NCBI GenBank assembly: GCA_964006375.1
Contig: OZ023267.1
Location: 34,917,766 to 34,981,765 of the forward strand
DNA from: Tillus elongatus
Lineage: Eukaryota > Arthropoda > Insecta > Coleoptera > Cleridae
DNA: 64,000 bases
Reading direction: 5' to 3'
Notes under the pieces: model-generated
What the model saw: the letters and a program-made list of their open reading frames with translations, nothing else
Database searches by the model: none
Told to the model about the DNA's origin: nothing
Program-made: the position numbers and the translations under genes
Shown here: in pieces, positions 34,540-46,600 of the stretch
Layout of the letters: the number at the start of each line of letters is the position of its first letter
How positions within the stretch are numbered: the first letter of the stretch is position 1

Positions 34540-35394
34540 CTTGAAAAATAATGATATTGACTTGACGAAATTTGACACTGATTTGTTTACATAAAAACGT
34601 TGTTACATACCAAAATTGAGGTTTTCAGATTAATAGAAAAGCAAGTTTTTAAAGTTTGAAGAAAAAGCTTTTGAAAATGAACTTCTGTCACCCATGTTTT
34701 ACTTAACTTTTACTGCTGGTTATATATGGATTGTTTGTTTATCACTTTATTGACTAAAGAATATATCTTTTCAAATTTATTTTGTTTAATATAAAATATA
34801 ACACTTTTAAATCACAAACTCTGTAATTTAAACTGCTGCAAAAAACCCCAGGAAGGATTTATTTTCTATGAAATTTCTGCGATTTTAGTCCAAAAAACAA
34901 CAGTAGCTTTTGAAATAGAAGTCTAAGAGTTTATGAAACAACCCTTCTTGCATTATACGTTCACGATAACTCACGTTCGTTTAAAAATAACCAATTTTTA
35001 CAGTTTAAATCGTCGCTTTGGCGTTTCTAGAAGAAAAACCATAAATTTTCTATTTAGCCATTTTCGTATTCTTGAGCTTTTTGCGTTGAGGCAGTTAACG
35101 TTTGTTTCTAATATTTAGTAGGTGTCGTTTACCGCACATAATATTCTGGGCGTGTGCCCCGCTTCGACCTACAGAGCGATTGATTTTTTCTCTCTTTAAA
35201 TGCTTATATTTTTGCTTTTTGTAACGTAGAAATCCGACTGTTGTCACGTAGTATACGCATAATAAAAGCAATTTGTTTGAGAATTTTGGTTATAACTTTG
35301 CTATTTCCGAAAATATCTGTTTAACCGGTTTAGTCCTTTTACGACATCTTCCGACAGAAACGAGTGCAAATTGGCACTTAATTATTAAATATTC
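34540..35394. other. No gene seen
   Basis: AT-rich stretch with a short open frame (34933-35118) that I do not recognise. Confidence 0.4.
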
Positions 35395-35935
35395 GAGGAA
35401 AAAGAATAACTAATATGTTTCTAGGATTCACTTTGAAAACATTTCAACAATATTTGGCAAATTTTAAATGCCGGCGCAAATACAAAGTTGGCATTTCAGT
35501 ATTACATTATACGCATTTCTTACCAAAATTGACTTGTACAAATTTTAATGGAATCTACGTAAGTCAAACTGCTAGACGCTTTAATGTCCAGTACAAAGAA
35601 CACATTTTTGCATTTGAAAATAACCAATTGACCTGACCAGACAAATCTAATCGTACAGAACATATTATAGATACTTAACATAAACCCAGAGTACAGAACT
35701 ATATTTTTATGATTACAAGCAAAAAAATAGATTTTTTGGAAGCTTTAAAGACGAGAAGGTACATTCACGACTACAACTGTCTTGTTCTGGAGTATTTAGT
35801 ATGGAACAGTCTCATTGAATTTAAGTAACAAAAATCATTGAAAAAAGACTTGATTCTAATGACGTTGCCTGAAAACGTCAATGTAGAATGCAAACGGTAC
35901 TTTTTATTGAAATATAAACATGTATCATTGTGATT
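35395..35935 (+). pseudogene. PLE endonuclease relic, fourth lineage
   Basis: The frame reads YKVGISVLHYTHFLPKLTC, then CTNFNGIYVSQTARRFNV and QYKEHIFAFENNQLT. NGIYVSQT is a one-piece GIY-YIG core and YKEH is the following basic block. Past a stop come EHIIDT, KKIDFLEALKTRRYIHDY (with the candidate catalytic Glu) and LVWNSLIEF. Several stops are present. This is a distinct, older PLE lineage with no recognisable termini. Confidence 0.65.
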
Positions 35936-36617
35936 TTTAATCCGCATTTGTGCAAAACAAATTACAGTTTTGTTTGATGAAGTAGGCGGAGCATTTATTC
36001 TGTAACGTTATGGAAAGAAAACATTTTTTACTTGCTTTATGTAACTGAATATTTTAAGCATATCGACATATCAGTTTCCAGTTTTGATATGTCATCGCTA
36101 TTTGAATTAATATTAATGTCCCCCACATTTAGAAATGTATTTATTCAGTTTGAACTTGATCCAGCCAGGAGATGTTGTTTGTCTATGATAATATGATATA
36201 ATATCCTTGGCAAATATTGATTTCTAAGGCAAGCTTGCCGTTTATTGAATCCATAAACACAGTCATAGCAAACGTCAATTTGCAGACCTTTTTTTTCAAA
36301 TAAGAATCATTTTAAATCTGTAATTTGCTAGCCGCGTGATTGCGGATACAACGAGAGTACAAAAATATTTCCTTTCTCTGCATATATTATCAAAAATCAC
36401 AGCTTGTATAATATGATATAATTTCAGAGCAATTTAGTGTTTTCCTCGAAAAAGTAGAAAATGACTTCTATTCGTTCATCATGGCAATAATCAGTGTAGC
36501 AGATAAGAGTGGCAAAATTGTACTACATAATAAGACACTAAGTGAAGATTGAAAGATGTGGTGAGCACTGAAAAGTACACTTGGAGAACCCAAATCACCA
36601 CAACACCTATCAAAAAA

Positions 36618-36660
36618 CCTGACCATCGTTTCACTGACAAAGTTAGCGTCATTAGTGCCT
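36618..36660 (-). ncRNA. Degenerate hammerhead core of PLE-B
   Basis: On the minus strand CTAATGA replaces CTGATGA (36655-36649). The stem II sides CGCTAA and TCAGTG pair only partly, GAAAC is present, and helix III reads CGATGG, so the palindrome is broken. It is likely inactive. Confidence 0.5.
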
Positions 36661-36721
36661 TCCTTCCTATGAACATCGAATTCTAAAGTGTCTTTATTTT
36701 TGATAACTAGTACATCTAGAA

Positions 36722-37434
36722 AGGATAACGCACGAATTAGAAATTAATAATAAATTACCCTTTTTAGATGTACTAGTTATCAAAAATAAAGACACTCGAG
36801 AATCCGATGTCCATAGGAAGGAAACCACCACTCTAAGTTACATTCAGATTGACTTACATCATACGTACGCACAAAAAATGGCCAGTCTGATTTTTTTTTA
36901 GTAAACTGGTTAATAACTTTTCCTTCAAGTAAAAACAGATATACCAAAGAATTGGGGTATATTAAGAACGTAGCCGAATATAACGGATACACTGCTGGAG
37001 AAATTAATTAACAAACAAAAACAAAGAAAATGTTAACGGAAGCAACGACTTTTAGAAGATTCTCTCTAAACTTTGTTTGCTTACCATTTGAACCTCGAAT
37101 CACGAGGGGTCTACATAGCATTTTTAAAAAAGCCAATTTACAACTAACATTTTCGACAAAAAATACTTGAAAAAAATTGATAGGTTACCCAAAATACAAG
37201 GATAGTACCGCCAAAATGTCGGTATTTAATGAAATAAGTTGTAAAGGTTGTTCTCTTAATTACGTCGGACAAACAAAGAGATCTATTGAAATTAGATTCA
37301 AAGAGCATTTAGCACACCTAAGATGCGTTACTTTAGATAGATCTTCCGCTGCCCGGCATATTTGGAATAATAATAACCACGTAGATAAGAAGAATCTACA
37401 ATTATTAAAAAAATTAGACAACCAGGGCAGCTAA
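36722..37434 (+). pseudogene. PLE-B polyprotein, reverse transcriptase end to GIY-YIG
   Basis: INNKLPFLDVLVIKNKDT (from 36745) is the conserved PFLDVL region of PLE reverse transcriptase. It is followed by ESDVHRKETTTLSY, where related elements have VYRKPT. After frame changes come FEPRITRGLHSIFKKANLQL, then FNEISCKGCSLNYVGQTKRS (EIS in place of GIY-type residues, CxxC, YVG) and FKEHLAHLR. Frameshifts and the loss of the first GIY residues mark it as dead. Confidence 0.8.
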
Positions 37435-37454
37435 ACGCTTTTAAATTATATTTA

Positions 37455-38477
37455 TTGCTAAATATATTATTAATTTAAAAAATTGATCGTCATTTGATTG
37501 GGCCCGTAAGGTGACCTATTAGGCTAACAGCGGAAGGCTACTTAGACTTCTTGCAAGAAACTTTGTCAGAATCTTCAGATGTGCCGATCGCATTACGTTG
37601 TGATATGTGGTACATGCATAACAGTGCACCACTCCATTTTGGACGGATTGTAAGGGAATACCTTAGTGAGCAATTTCCCAATAAATGGATTGGCAGAGGT
37701 CACGATGCTCCTGTTCCTTGGTCAGCACGTTCACCAGATTTAAATCCTTGCGACTTTTCACTATGGTGGCAGATCAAGACGGCTGTTTACAAGAAGGAGA
37801 TAAATACCGAGGTACAATTGTGGGATAGAATTGAATAAAGCTGTTGCCTCACTGCGGAATAGGGAAAATTTAGAGCGTATAAGTTTTAACTTTTTACTAG
37901 AAGCTTTAAGGCGAGTGGACGGTAGCCATATTGAACAAATAATCAGTCAGATTTAAGTTGTTTTAATTTAAACTTTACACGAATTTTACTTTTCTTGTTG
38001 TTTCTATGGTTAATGAATAAACACTTTATGAAGTATTGTTATTCTCCATTAAACTTCAACTTAAAAGCTATTTTGGGCAAAAACTAAAAGAGTAAGCAAA
38101 ATTTTACAAAAGCAACAAAAATTTGACAAAATCAACGGTCTTTGAAAAAAATTAACGTGTCATTTATATAACGACCAGGGAAATAAATACGATAAAAAAG
38201 TTAGGGGCGGGGGTAGTTTACACCCTTGTAGGGGCTCAATTGCACTAGTTCTCATAACGACTAAACCACTTGCTCATTACAATATTTAGGTAAAATTTGA
38301 ACATGATCGGATTACCTGTTTAGGAGATAGGTAAAAAAATAGAAGAAAATTAATAACTTTGAAGCCCTCTGGCGGCTAAACAATCCAACTTTGTATAGAG
38401 GTGAGTTGATTTTAATCGACCTAATTTTGGTTGAAACATCTGTGGTAGGTCGGTTGTACATTGAATTCCGGGACGGC

Positions 38478-38479
<2 letters not shown>
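37455..38479 (+). pseudogene. Tc1/mariner element, 5'-truncated, ending at a (TA)n
   Basis: The open part (37551-37838) reads ALRCDMWYMHNSAPLHFGRI and ARSPDLNPCDFSLW. The second catalytic Asp is replaced by Asn (HNS). Spacing to the last Asp is 43 residues. After the stop the frame continues in other phases (ENLERISFNFLLEALRRVDG). A 500-bp untranslated end finishes with GAATTCCGGGACGGCCTG at 38462-38479, directly followed by TA, as expected for a terminal inverted repeat at a TA target. The 5' half is gone. Confidence 0.75.

Positions 38480-38562
<83 letters not shown>
38479..38562. repeat. (TA)n between a mariner end and a DD41D element
   Basis: A perfect TA tract. Left neighbour CGGGACGGCCTG, right neighbour GGATGGCTCATTGAAAACG. 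Both neighbours are transposon ends. Confidence 0.95.
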
Positions 38563-38564
<2 letters not shown>

Positions 38565-40028
38565 ATGGCTCATTGAAAACGAAACAGACTGATTTGCGTC
38601 CAGAGACATTTTTTTAAAGAAACGCTGAAGCCCGTCAATTTTAATATTGAGGGGGACATGTTTTGACATAAAACTCAACTTTGTCACATCAATTTCTTAA
38701 GGGTGGTAATAACAACCCTTATATTTTAAATAGGGACCATGGGTAGAGTGTTACATCATTTTAAAGCTCCTTCTTTTCTGAATTCAGCACACTAATTTTT
38801 TTGGACGTTTTATCAACTCGATTAAAAATTATTCACAGTTGAAGATGCAAAAACGCATTTCACTCATTCCGATAAGAAATGTGCTGATAGTCAATGTTTT
38901 GTTGGTTTGTAAACAAAAAATTGACTATCAGAACATTTCTTATCGGAATGAGAGAAATGCGGTTTATTATTTTAGTTTATCGGTCGGTTTGATATTTAAT
39001 AGTACTACCGAAAATTAATTTCACAATGGTGTATTCTGTAGAAGAAAGAGTTGAAATAATTACTCTTTTTTTCAAAAAACGATGGCTGTGCCAACCGTAC
39101 CGCAAATTTGTTTAATGAACGACATCCGAGCATATTTGTTAACAGAAAATACATTTTGGAGTTAGTTGCAAAGTTTCGACAAAGTGGTTCAGTAGCCAAC
39201 AAAAAAACGGGATCCTGAACGTGAATTTCGGATTAGAAATGAGACTTCTGAGATTGAAGTTTTAGGACAAATTTCTGCAGACTCAACTTTGAGCACGAGA
39301 AAAATGGGCCACTGTTTCAAACATCAAAAGAAGAACTATTCAGCGAATATTGAAGCATCATAAATTTCACACCTATAAAATTCATCTTGTACAACAACTG
39401 AATGAAGATGATTTTGATCGGCGGCTGGAGTTTTGTGAAGTTATGACTGCACGAATAGCTGATAACGGCTACTTTCTGTTCAATATCTGTTTTTCAGACG
39501 TGTGTACGTTTTTATTAAACTCTACAGTCAATCGTCATAATTGTCGTTATTGGGCAGATAATAATCCAAGAAAGTCCACACTCAATCTCCACGGAAATTG
39601 AATATCTGGACTGGCATTTTTGGAGACCGTTTAATCGGACCAATTATTCTTGATGGCAATTTGAGTGGGGAAACGTATTTGGAGTTACTAGAAGATATAG
39701 CTTACCCTCTACTAATTGACATTGTTGAAAATGATGATCGCTATCAAGAAAATCAAATAGCTCTTCAACAAGATGAAGCTCCTCCGCATTTTTCACAACG
39801 TGTTAGGGAGTTTTTGAACAGAGAGTTACTAAGACAATGGATTGGGTGTAGAGGTGCTATTGAGTGGCCACCTAGATCACAGGATTTAACTCCTTTAGAC
39901 TTCTTTCTATGGGGCCGTTTAAAGAGTAGAATTTACGCAACAGAACTGGAGTCTCCGGAAGAATTACGACGACGCATTATTGAAGAATGCCGTCTAATAA
40001 CTCCACAAATGCTCCAGAAGGTCAGACA
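38563..40028 (+). mobile_element. DD41D Tc1/mariner (rosa-like) element, copy 1, 3'-truncated
   Basis: It begins right after (TA)n with GGATGGCTCATTGAAAACG. 38741-38890 matches the long inverted repeat of copy 2 (CCATGGGTAGAGTGTTACAT, ATCAACTCGATTAAAAATTA). The transposase runs 39026-40028. The element stops at 40028 inside the transposase and is joined to a reverse T arm (CACCGATAACTCAAAAAATA). Confidence 0.8.
39026..40028 (+). pseudogene. DD41D transposase, copy 1
   Basis: [18 protein letters not shown] starts the helix-turn-helix part, then stops and shifts. SNIKRRTIQRILKHHKFH and FDRRLEFCEVMTAR follow, and CFSDVCTF holds the first catalytic Asp. After a stop near 39600: NIWTGIFGDRLIGPIIL, QQDEAPPHF (second Asp) and RSQDLTPLDFFLWG (third Asp). 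Exactly 41 residues separate the last two, defining the DD41D group. The C-terminus is cut. It is multiply broken, so inactive, although all three Asp survive. Confidence 0.85.
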
Positions 40029-40345
40029 CCGATAACTCAAAAAATAAAAGTCCGATTTTGGTAAAATTCGGCACGTACCTCTCTTTTGTAAATATCTTGG
40101 ACAAGTTCGTTATCCAGGCAAATCGAACTAGGTTTTCCGGGAAACATTTTGGTTTCCTTTCGGAAAAAATTCATCTAACGAAATAGGAATGCTATGGTAA
40201 CCAAATTAGGTACGTAAGTTTACAATGTTCAAAGGAAACTACATACCAAAATTTATATTTCTATGTTACACGAACAAGCACAAATATTTGGTGCCAGATC
40301 AGTTTTATGAAAATTCACTACCATAACGCACTTGCTGCGTCCAGA
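40029..40345 (-). mobile_element. Family-T arm, reverse, abutting the DD41D copy
   Basis: It runs from CACCGATAACTCAAAAAATA through CAAGTTCGTTATCCAGGC to the terminus TTCACTACCATAACGCACTT and GCTGCGTCCAG at 40345. This is what should lie beyond the (TA)n of a reverse T element, so the DD41D copy probably sits in that element's TA core. Confidence 0.65.
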
Positions 40346-40349
40346 CTTT

Positions 40350-40765
40350 TTATAATTTGACAGATACTTTTATTTTCTAAATATGGATTAAGCTTTCTTT
40401 TAGAAACGTCCTGTGGCTTTAATAAAATTTGTAATAAAAGTTTCTTTTAAAGATATTACTGTACCAAGTAGTAGTAGGTATACCAAATTTTAATTTTCTA
40501 GCTTAATAGAACATTTGATTATGGGCATTTGTCTCAAACGGAGCTAGAACACAAAATTAAAATGGGTTTTTCTTGATAATAGAGATATATCGATTGTAAC
40601 ACTTTCGAAAAAAATTCTTTAAATGAGCCTGCATTAGAGCCTTTAATCCAATCTTGAAGGTGTGTTTACATTTAAAGTGTTAGTTCTAGTAATATGTCGT
40701 ACTAATAGTGTACAATTTTTATGAAAATTCACTACGATAAAGCAGTTGCTGCGTCTCGAAATTTT
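40350..40765 (+). mobile_element. Family-T distal arm with terminus
   Basis: AATGAGCCTGCATTAGAGCC, then ACTAATAGTGTACAATTTTT and TGAAAATTCACTACGATAAAG followed by GTTGCTGCGTCTCGAA correspond to the last 170 bp of the complete element at 20505-21829. Diverged. Confidence 0.5.
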
Positions 40766-41699
40766 ATTACATTGCAAGAGGGAATGAAAAAATAATAAAT
40801 TTCGATCTACTCCTGATTTGAAGTTTTGATCAATTTCTCAGAACGGATAATCCACAAACCGGATAATCCGCAAACGAATAAACGAGAGTATACTGTATAC
40901 GGCAATTGAGTTCTTCATATTCCCCTTTGCTTTGTTTTATTAGCAAACAATTTATTGATCCCCGTGAGCGGAAATGAAAGGAAAAAAGTAAAAGCTTAAT
41001 TCTCCAGCAATCAATCTAAACAAATATGTATTATTGGAACAGCTCAGCTTTTATTACATTATTTATTGATGCAATAATAAATGTCAAAGCATAATTTACA
41101 ACACATGTTGTGAACTTTGCACTACAACCACCATTTTCATAATTTTCAGCATACCTAAACAGTGCGGAAGCATCTATAATTAAAACGGAATTTAAAGCCA
41201 CAAAAGCGCGAGGGAGAGAGAGCGAGATAGAAGGCTAGGAGATCGAGAACATAGACTGCTCTATTAATGCGGCTCAGCGATTATGTGATCGCAGTCCTGT
41301 AAGCACATTATTCCATTATTCCCATACGTTGTCCAACAAATTAGCCATCGCATTTATGAACGGCCCAAAAACATACATTAATAATAAAACATAAATAGAC
41401 AGTCACGGGAATAAGTCTGGATGTGGCAAGACGTTATGGAAGAGAATTTTCATCAACTTGTGTTAATATTTAATAACCCTACTTTTCTTTTACTAAGAAA
41501 TATTTAATTTGATAGATACTATGATCCACGATATAAACCAACAAGGTATAATCATCCAGCTAAACGATTCGAGTTCGCATTTACGCATGACGTCACAGTG
41601 GATCAAGCTGAGAAACATTCCACTATTTAGAGACTGGCATATATTTCGCTTACATTTTTAAATTTTTGCTTAAATATGAATTTAGGATTATTCTAATAT
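40766..41699. other. No gene seen
   Basis: Mostly unassigned. GTCTGGATGTGGCAAGACGT (41418) is a diverged T terminal motif, and a short GA-rich run lies at 41210-41235. Confidence 0.4.
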
Positions 41700-42107
<408 letters not shown>

Positions 42108-42125
<18 letters not shown>

Positions 42126-42484
42126 CTTCCCCCCTCTTACATTCGATCGTCCCGGTCGAATTCTGACATTTCTTGGTATCGCGTAAGTCGGGCTCCTCTG
42201 AATGCGATAGACGACGTCATTGATCCTTTTGAGCGCCTTATAAGGACCTTCCGATAATTTCTGTAGTTTAGGTGACCGTCCCTTGCGTCGTACTGGATTG
42301 TAGAACCACACACGATCTCCTTCTTTAAAACCAGCTGAATTAGCTCGCACGTCATAACGGGTCTTTCTACTCGTATATGTATTCTGACAGCGGAGTGAAT
42401 GGCATCTATTCTGCTTTCCAAATCTTTAATTAATTCCAATAGCTGGGTGTCCATATTGGCTGTTGCGCTACGCATCTCAGGCAT
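42108..42484 (-). pseudogene. Gypsy-like gag start fused to integrase C-terminus
   Basis: Minus strand. MPEMRSATANMDTQLLELIK and DLESRIDAIHSAV look like the N-terminus of a gag protein. The sequence then jumps to IHIRVERPVMT and, in another frame, FKEGDRVWFYNPVRRKGRSP, KLQKLSEGPYK and INDVVYRIQRSP, which is the C-terminal region of Ty3/Gypsy integrases. Protease, reverse transcriptase, RNase H and the integrase core are all missing, so a large internal deletion joined the two ends. Confidence 0.7.
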
Positions 42485-42629
42485 AGACGTACTTAAAGCA
42501 GGTACACAGTTTATTCTGTTTCAAGAACACACCCAGTTATGACTTACTGCTGAGACTGATCTTCCAAAGATTTTAGAAATTTTCACGTTGTTCAACGAAT
42601 ATTCTGGAAAATATTTCCGCTAGCAGCTT

Positions 42630-42665
42630 GAAAATCCCACTTCTGACACCAGTTGTTACGTTCTA
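42630..42665 (-). promoter_or_regulatory. Candidate LTR end and primer-binding site
   Basis: On the minus strand GTAACAAC is followed by TGGTGTCAGAAGTGGGAT. A TGG-start directly after an LTR-like CA/AC end is the usual form of a tRNA primer-binding site. Its position just upstream of the gag start fits. Confidence 0.4.
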
Positions 42666-42699
42666 CGGGGTTCTGGATTTTTTGACTAACAAAACACAG

Positions 42700-43464
42700 C
42701 CTTTCGTGTAGCTGTTTTTACAAAAGGGACCCCTAAAATTATGCGTAAATTATTTTGCTCTTTCAAATTTTACCACTAGATACCGTGTTTTTAATTTAAA
42801 ATAGAGAAATCAGATTTTCTCCAGAGATAATCAAGGTAAGTCACGTAGAGCGGTCCAAACCTTCCATTGCAACTCTAAAAATTGTATATTTGACTTTTTG
42901 GCCTATCTCTTAAAATATGGGGTGAGGGGAGAGTTGATTCGCACTACAGAAAAAGTTCGTTAACTCCTGAACATGTTAATCGATTTTATAGTACTTGATC
43001 TTGTTTTAAAGACATTCGATAGCTGAATTTTGCCTGTAATAATACTTATGTTCTTATTTGAGCCTGAACCGCCAGATGGAGTTTTTTGGACGCTCTGGTG
43101 GTTACTTAATTTGCCATGAAAAGTTTAATGGAAGGCTAACCTTTTATTCTACTAGTCTTATTACTCGTAAAATTATTGATAAAGTGGTGCAAACCGGCCA
43201 ATATCATTTTTCAAACATAAGTTATGACTTAAAATTCCTAACATTTTTTTAAATTGCAAAGCAAAATTGAACAGGTTTTTGCAATATATAGTATTAATTG
43301 ACCCCAAACTAATAAACGTAGGTTTACTTGTTTCAAAATTAAGGTAACTGCCAAATTATCAAGAAAAAATCTTGGAGTTGTTTGAACCTATAGTATAAAC
43401 TTCAGTTCAATCCAAACAGAGCAGCTAAGTTTAATAACTTGGATGAGCGCTGAAATATTAATAA
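42700..43464. other. No gene seen
   Basis: Unassigned AT-rich sequence. A 64-codon frame at 43058 has no motif. Confidence 0.4.
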
Positions 43465-43815
43465 CTTCAAAACATTACATGTGATATGGTTCCAGCAGAA
43501 TGGAGCACCAGCACATTATCAAATCAATGTCGAGCAATGCCTCGACTTAATATTTACAAATCGATGGATAGGGAGGCAAGGGTCGTGAGAATAGCCAGCA
43601 CGATCACCTGATCCTACGCTACTAGATTTATTCGTTTCGGGATATGTCAAAAGTACGGTATACAAAACTAAACCTCTCGATTTAACTGACTTAAGAAGAA
43701 GAGTAACGATTGCGACTAGATCGGTCACGCCTCAGATGTTGACTAACGTTAGAGGAAATTTTTATTTGCGATTAGGATGCTACCAAGACGTTAATGGCAA
43801 GGATTTTAAATCTCT
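43465..43815 (+). pseudogene. DD41D-type transposase C-terminal relic
   Basis: WFQQNGAPAHYQINVEQCL, NRWIGRQG, ARSPDPTLLDLF, SVTPQMLTNVRGNF and NGKDFKSLLH follow the same order as the elements at 39.0 and 59.8 kb. The second catalytic Asp is Asn. The spacing to the last Asp is 41 if two stops are read through. It is an old copy. Confidence 0.7.
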
Positions 43816-45109
43816 CCTACATTAAAGGTGATGTGTTTTTATGTTTTCCCCATTAACAAGAATGAAACGCCATTAGTTACAAATTTGTTAGTGTGTTGTA
43901 GCGAACTTTGCCAATTACCATGGCATTTTTGAACAGAGAATGAATATATATTTCAAATGAGGTATGACACCTACTTCGTATTTAAATATTTGGGGGTTGC
44001 TCTCTCACTCTAAGGAAATTGAATGTAGGGGTCAAGTTTTCACTTGGCAGGCTGTCATTTTCAATCTAAAATTGACGTGTGTTGGGATCTTTTATAAATA
44101 TGCACAATAATCTAGACCATGAATTTACTCGATTGACCTGTTTCACACCATATGTATGCTTCACAGTTTGTGTAAAGCAGTTTTCTTGTCTCATAAGCAT
44201 AAGCATTGACCGTATATAAAATCCGAAATCCTAGGCATTGGAGTTCTACGGTTATTCTAGAAGTATAGAATATATAAGTGTGTTTATATTTGTGTTGGTT
44301 TTGTGAAAGCTCACCTATATAACTAACAATTGCTTCTTTAATAATTAGAATTTGTTAATCTATCTGCAAAATAAGGTTAACTAGCCGTAAAGACTCATAT
44401 TTTTACATAGTAGCGCAACAACTAGTCTACTCCTACGGCGTTTTAATCCAAAAATATCACAAACCTAGTTGTATCATGTCGCAGACCACATGACGTTGGT
44501 CTCGAACCCCTTCCCCAAGCTTCCTGCCCCCTAGAATCCATTTTCCGCCCGTTCGATACATTGATTTTCCTTTAATGCATGATAAATGTCTTCGCCAAAC
44601 TGCATATGGCATGTGCCGAGGTTTTCCCTGGTGACATTCTATTTTTTATGTTTTCATTTCGGTCCTCCGTCGACCGGCTGCTCTACACGAAACGATTTTA
44701 ATAAAGTGCTGCCGCTGTGCTGTGGAAATGTGTGAATTTAGAATCAGCTGTCTGATGTGAAATTTTAGCCGTTACTTTCGCCCCCCATCGGAACCATATA
44801 AAGTTCGGTTTAAAAATTGTGGTGAAACTAATATTAAACCAATATTATGTGAATGTTGACGGGGGAAAAATAGTTAGATGCAGAGAGGGAGAAGGAAGTT
44901 AAAAAAAAGGAAGCAAGAAATGAGATATAATATGAGATTAGTGTGTACAACTTTGCATATTATGCGATGTGTATGGGTTGGTCTGGGTGTGAAAGGGTGC
45001 AAGTATGTTGGCGTTTCAGTAGCTGGACTGAAGCTTATAATACATTGCTCTGATAGTTCCTTTATGCCACCTAGATAACACAGGTTATGACGCTATAGAT
45101 GACGTAAGC

Positions 45110-45112
<3 letters not shown>
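43816..45112. other. No gene seen
   Basis: Unassigned. The frame at 44878-45078 (basic N-terminus, then hydrophobic) has no domain I recognise. Confidence 0.4.

Positions 45113-45203
<91 letters not shown>
45113..45203. repeat. (TA)n microsatellite
   Basis: A perfect TA tract between GACGTAAGCATA and CACGATGTGTC. No T arms. Confidence 0.95.
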
Positions 45204-45206
<3 letters not shown>

Positions 45207-45429
45207 ATGTGTCTATAGTGTTCTGTTGCTGTGCTGTGAAATTTTTCTTTCTTAGTTTCACTAGATGGGGTATTGATATTATGCGTCTAAAAATTTGTTT
45301 TGCTCTTTAGGTTGCGGATTTATGATTTATTTGATTAAAATACAAAAAAAAATTAAATTTAAACTTATTTATCGTCTCTCGTGCCTTAAAAATTGGTAAA
45401 AATGTCACCCTTCAACTTACAAAGATTTT

Positions 45430-45640
45430 CTCACTATTTTTCTGAATGACTCCCGTACATTCTGCTACATTTCAGGTGTCACTAATGAGCAGGCAAAGCG
45501 GGTTCTGTTTTCATATCATCTAAAGTTGTAGATGCAATCGCCATCACTTTGTCCTTTACAACGCCCCAAAAAAGGAATTAAGGGGGTCAAATCGGAGATC
45601 TAGCAGGTCAGTTGACCCGTTGACCAATCCCCATAGGTCT
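45430..45640 (-). pseudogene. Tc1/mariner transposase C-terminal relic, copy a
   Basis: On the minus strand, WGLVNGSTDLLDLRFDPLNS, FFWGVVKDKVMAIASTTLDD and MKTEPALPAH resemble the NWPARSPDLTPLDFFLWG-type end of Tc1/mariner transposases after frame slips. The copy is interrupted at 45640 by a PLE-B terminal fragment. Confidence 0.5.
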
Positions 45641-45712
45641 TGTAGTGATTTGGGTTCTCCAAGTGTATTTATCAGTGCTCATCACAGATTCCAATCTTCA
45701 CTTAGTGAGGTA
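45641..45712 (+). mobile_element. PLE-B terminal fragment
   Basis: GTAGTGATTTGGGTTCTCCA, AGTGTATTTATCAGTGCTCA and TCACAGATTCCAATCTTCAC match the PLE-B end and extend 45 bp past the end seen at 24353. It shows what the inverted 5' pieces at 23229 and 29574 derive from. There is no ribozyme core. Confidence 0.7.
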
Positions 45713-46114
45713 ACTGATTTCTTAAAAGTTTACCTAAATGTTTTTTTGGGCTTCGGAATTTATTTGTCAGAATAGGATCAACTTTTTTAGGCTGTTCTAG
45801 CTTCTTCTGTTCAACATTTCATGGGACTTTCTTTCAGTTTTGGCAATGTTATGGTACAAGCCAGAATTGTATACCTTCTTTTTCAATTTCAATATTTGCT
45901 TGATCGATTTCTTGAAGAATGGTAGCTCAAATTTTTTGGTCACTAGTAAATTCGAAAATTGTCACAGGATTTAGCAGATGACATGCCTCGTACTTTGATT
46001 CAGCATCGAGAGAAATCTCTTGATTTTTTCCAAAGGCTTGGCTACTTCCGGTACATTATTTAGAGTGGCTTTCACAGCCATATGTTTTGGCGACTACCCT
46101 GTCTGGCTGCTTAC
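45713..46114. other. No gene seen
   Basis: Unassigned sequence between two related transposase relics. It is possibly part of the same old element. Confidence 0.35.
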
Positions 46115-46600
46115 ATTGCAATATTTTAGATGTCACTAATGAGCAGGCAAAGCGAGTTATGTTTTTCATATCATCGAAAGTTGTAGGTGCAATCACCATC
46201 CTTTACAAAACCCCAAAAGAAATAATTAAGAAGGGTCAAATCCGGTGACCTCGCAGGCAAGTTGACCCGACCTGCTTTACCAACCCACTGCAAATATTCC
46301 ATTCAAATGATTACAGGCTTGTATTGCATAATCAGGTGGAGCTCCAAACCGATGTCTGGGTTTGTGTTTTAGTTTAACAATTTAAAAAAGCTACTGTGCA
46401 TTTATTTCTACATGAAGCTGCCCTTCCAAGAAATCCGGACCAATAATTTTGTCCCCGATTATACCACACCAGCTAATAATTAGCCGTGGATGTTGACTTG
46501 GCACAGTCCTTCTTCAGTGGGGATTTTCCGCCACCCAGTAGTGCATATTGTGTCTGTCTATTTACCAAAAAGAAAAAAGAAAAAGAAAAAAAAGAAACTA
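46115..46600 (-). pseudogene. Tc1/mariner transposase relic, copy b
   Basis: On the minus strand, MHYWVAENPHW, WCGIIGDKIIGPDFLEGQLH, GAPPDYA and, near 46250, a FLLGF region like copy a (46120-46250 is clearly similar to 45480-45610). Frames change repeatedly. It is the same lineage as copy a and inactive. Confidence 0.6.

Larger units (their letters stand above)
36541..37437 (+). mobile_element. PLE-B, truncated, with inverted 5' piece
   Basis: It starts CACTAAGTGAAGATTG and GTGAGCACTGAAAAGTACAC, an inverted terminal region with a degenerate hammerhead (36618-36660). 36660-36717 is the reverse complement of 36763-36825 (AGATGTACTAGTTATCAAAA and partner), so a piece of the reverse transcriptase frame is inverted next to its own source. 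After that the forward frame runs to 37434. The 3' terminus is missing; unassigned sequence and a Tc1/mariner copy follow. Confidence 0.75.
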
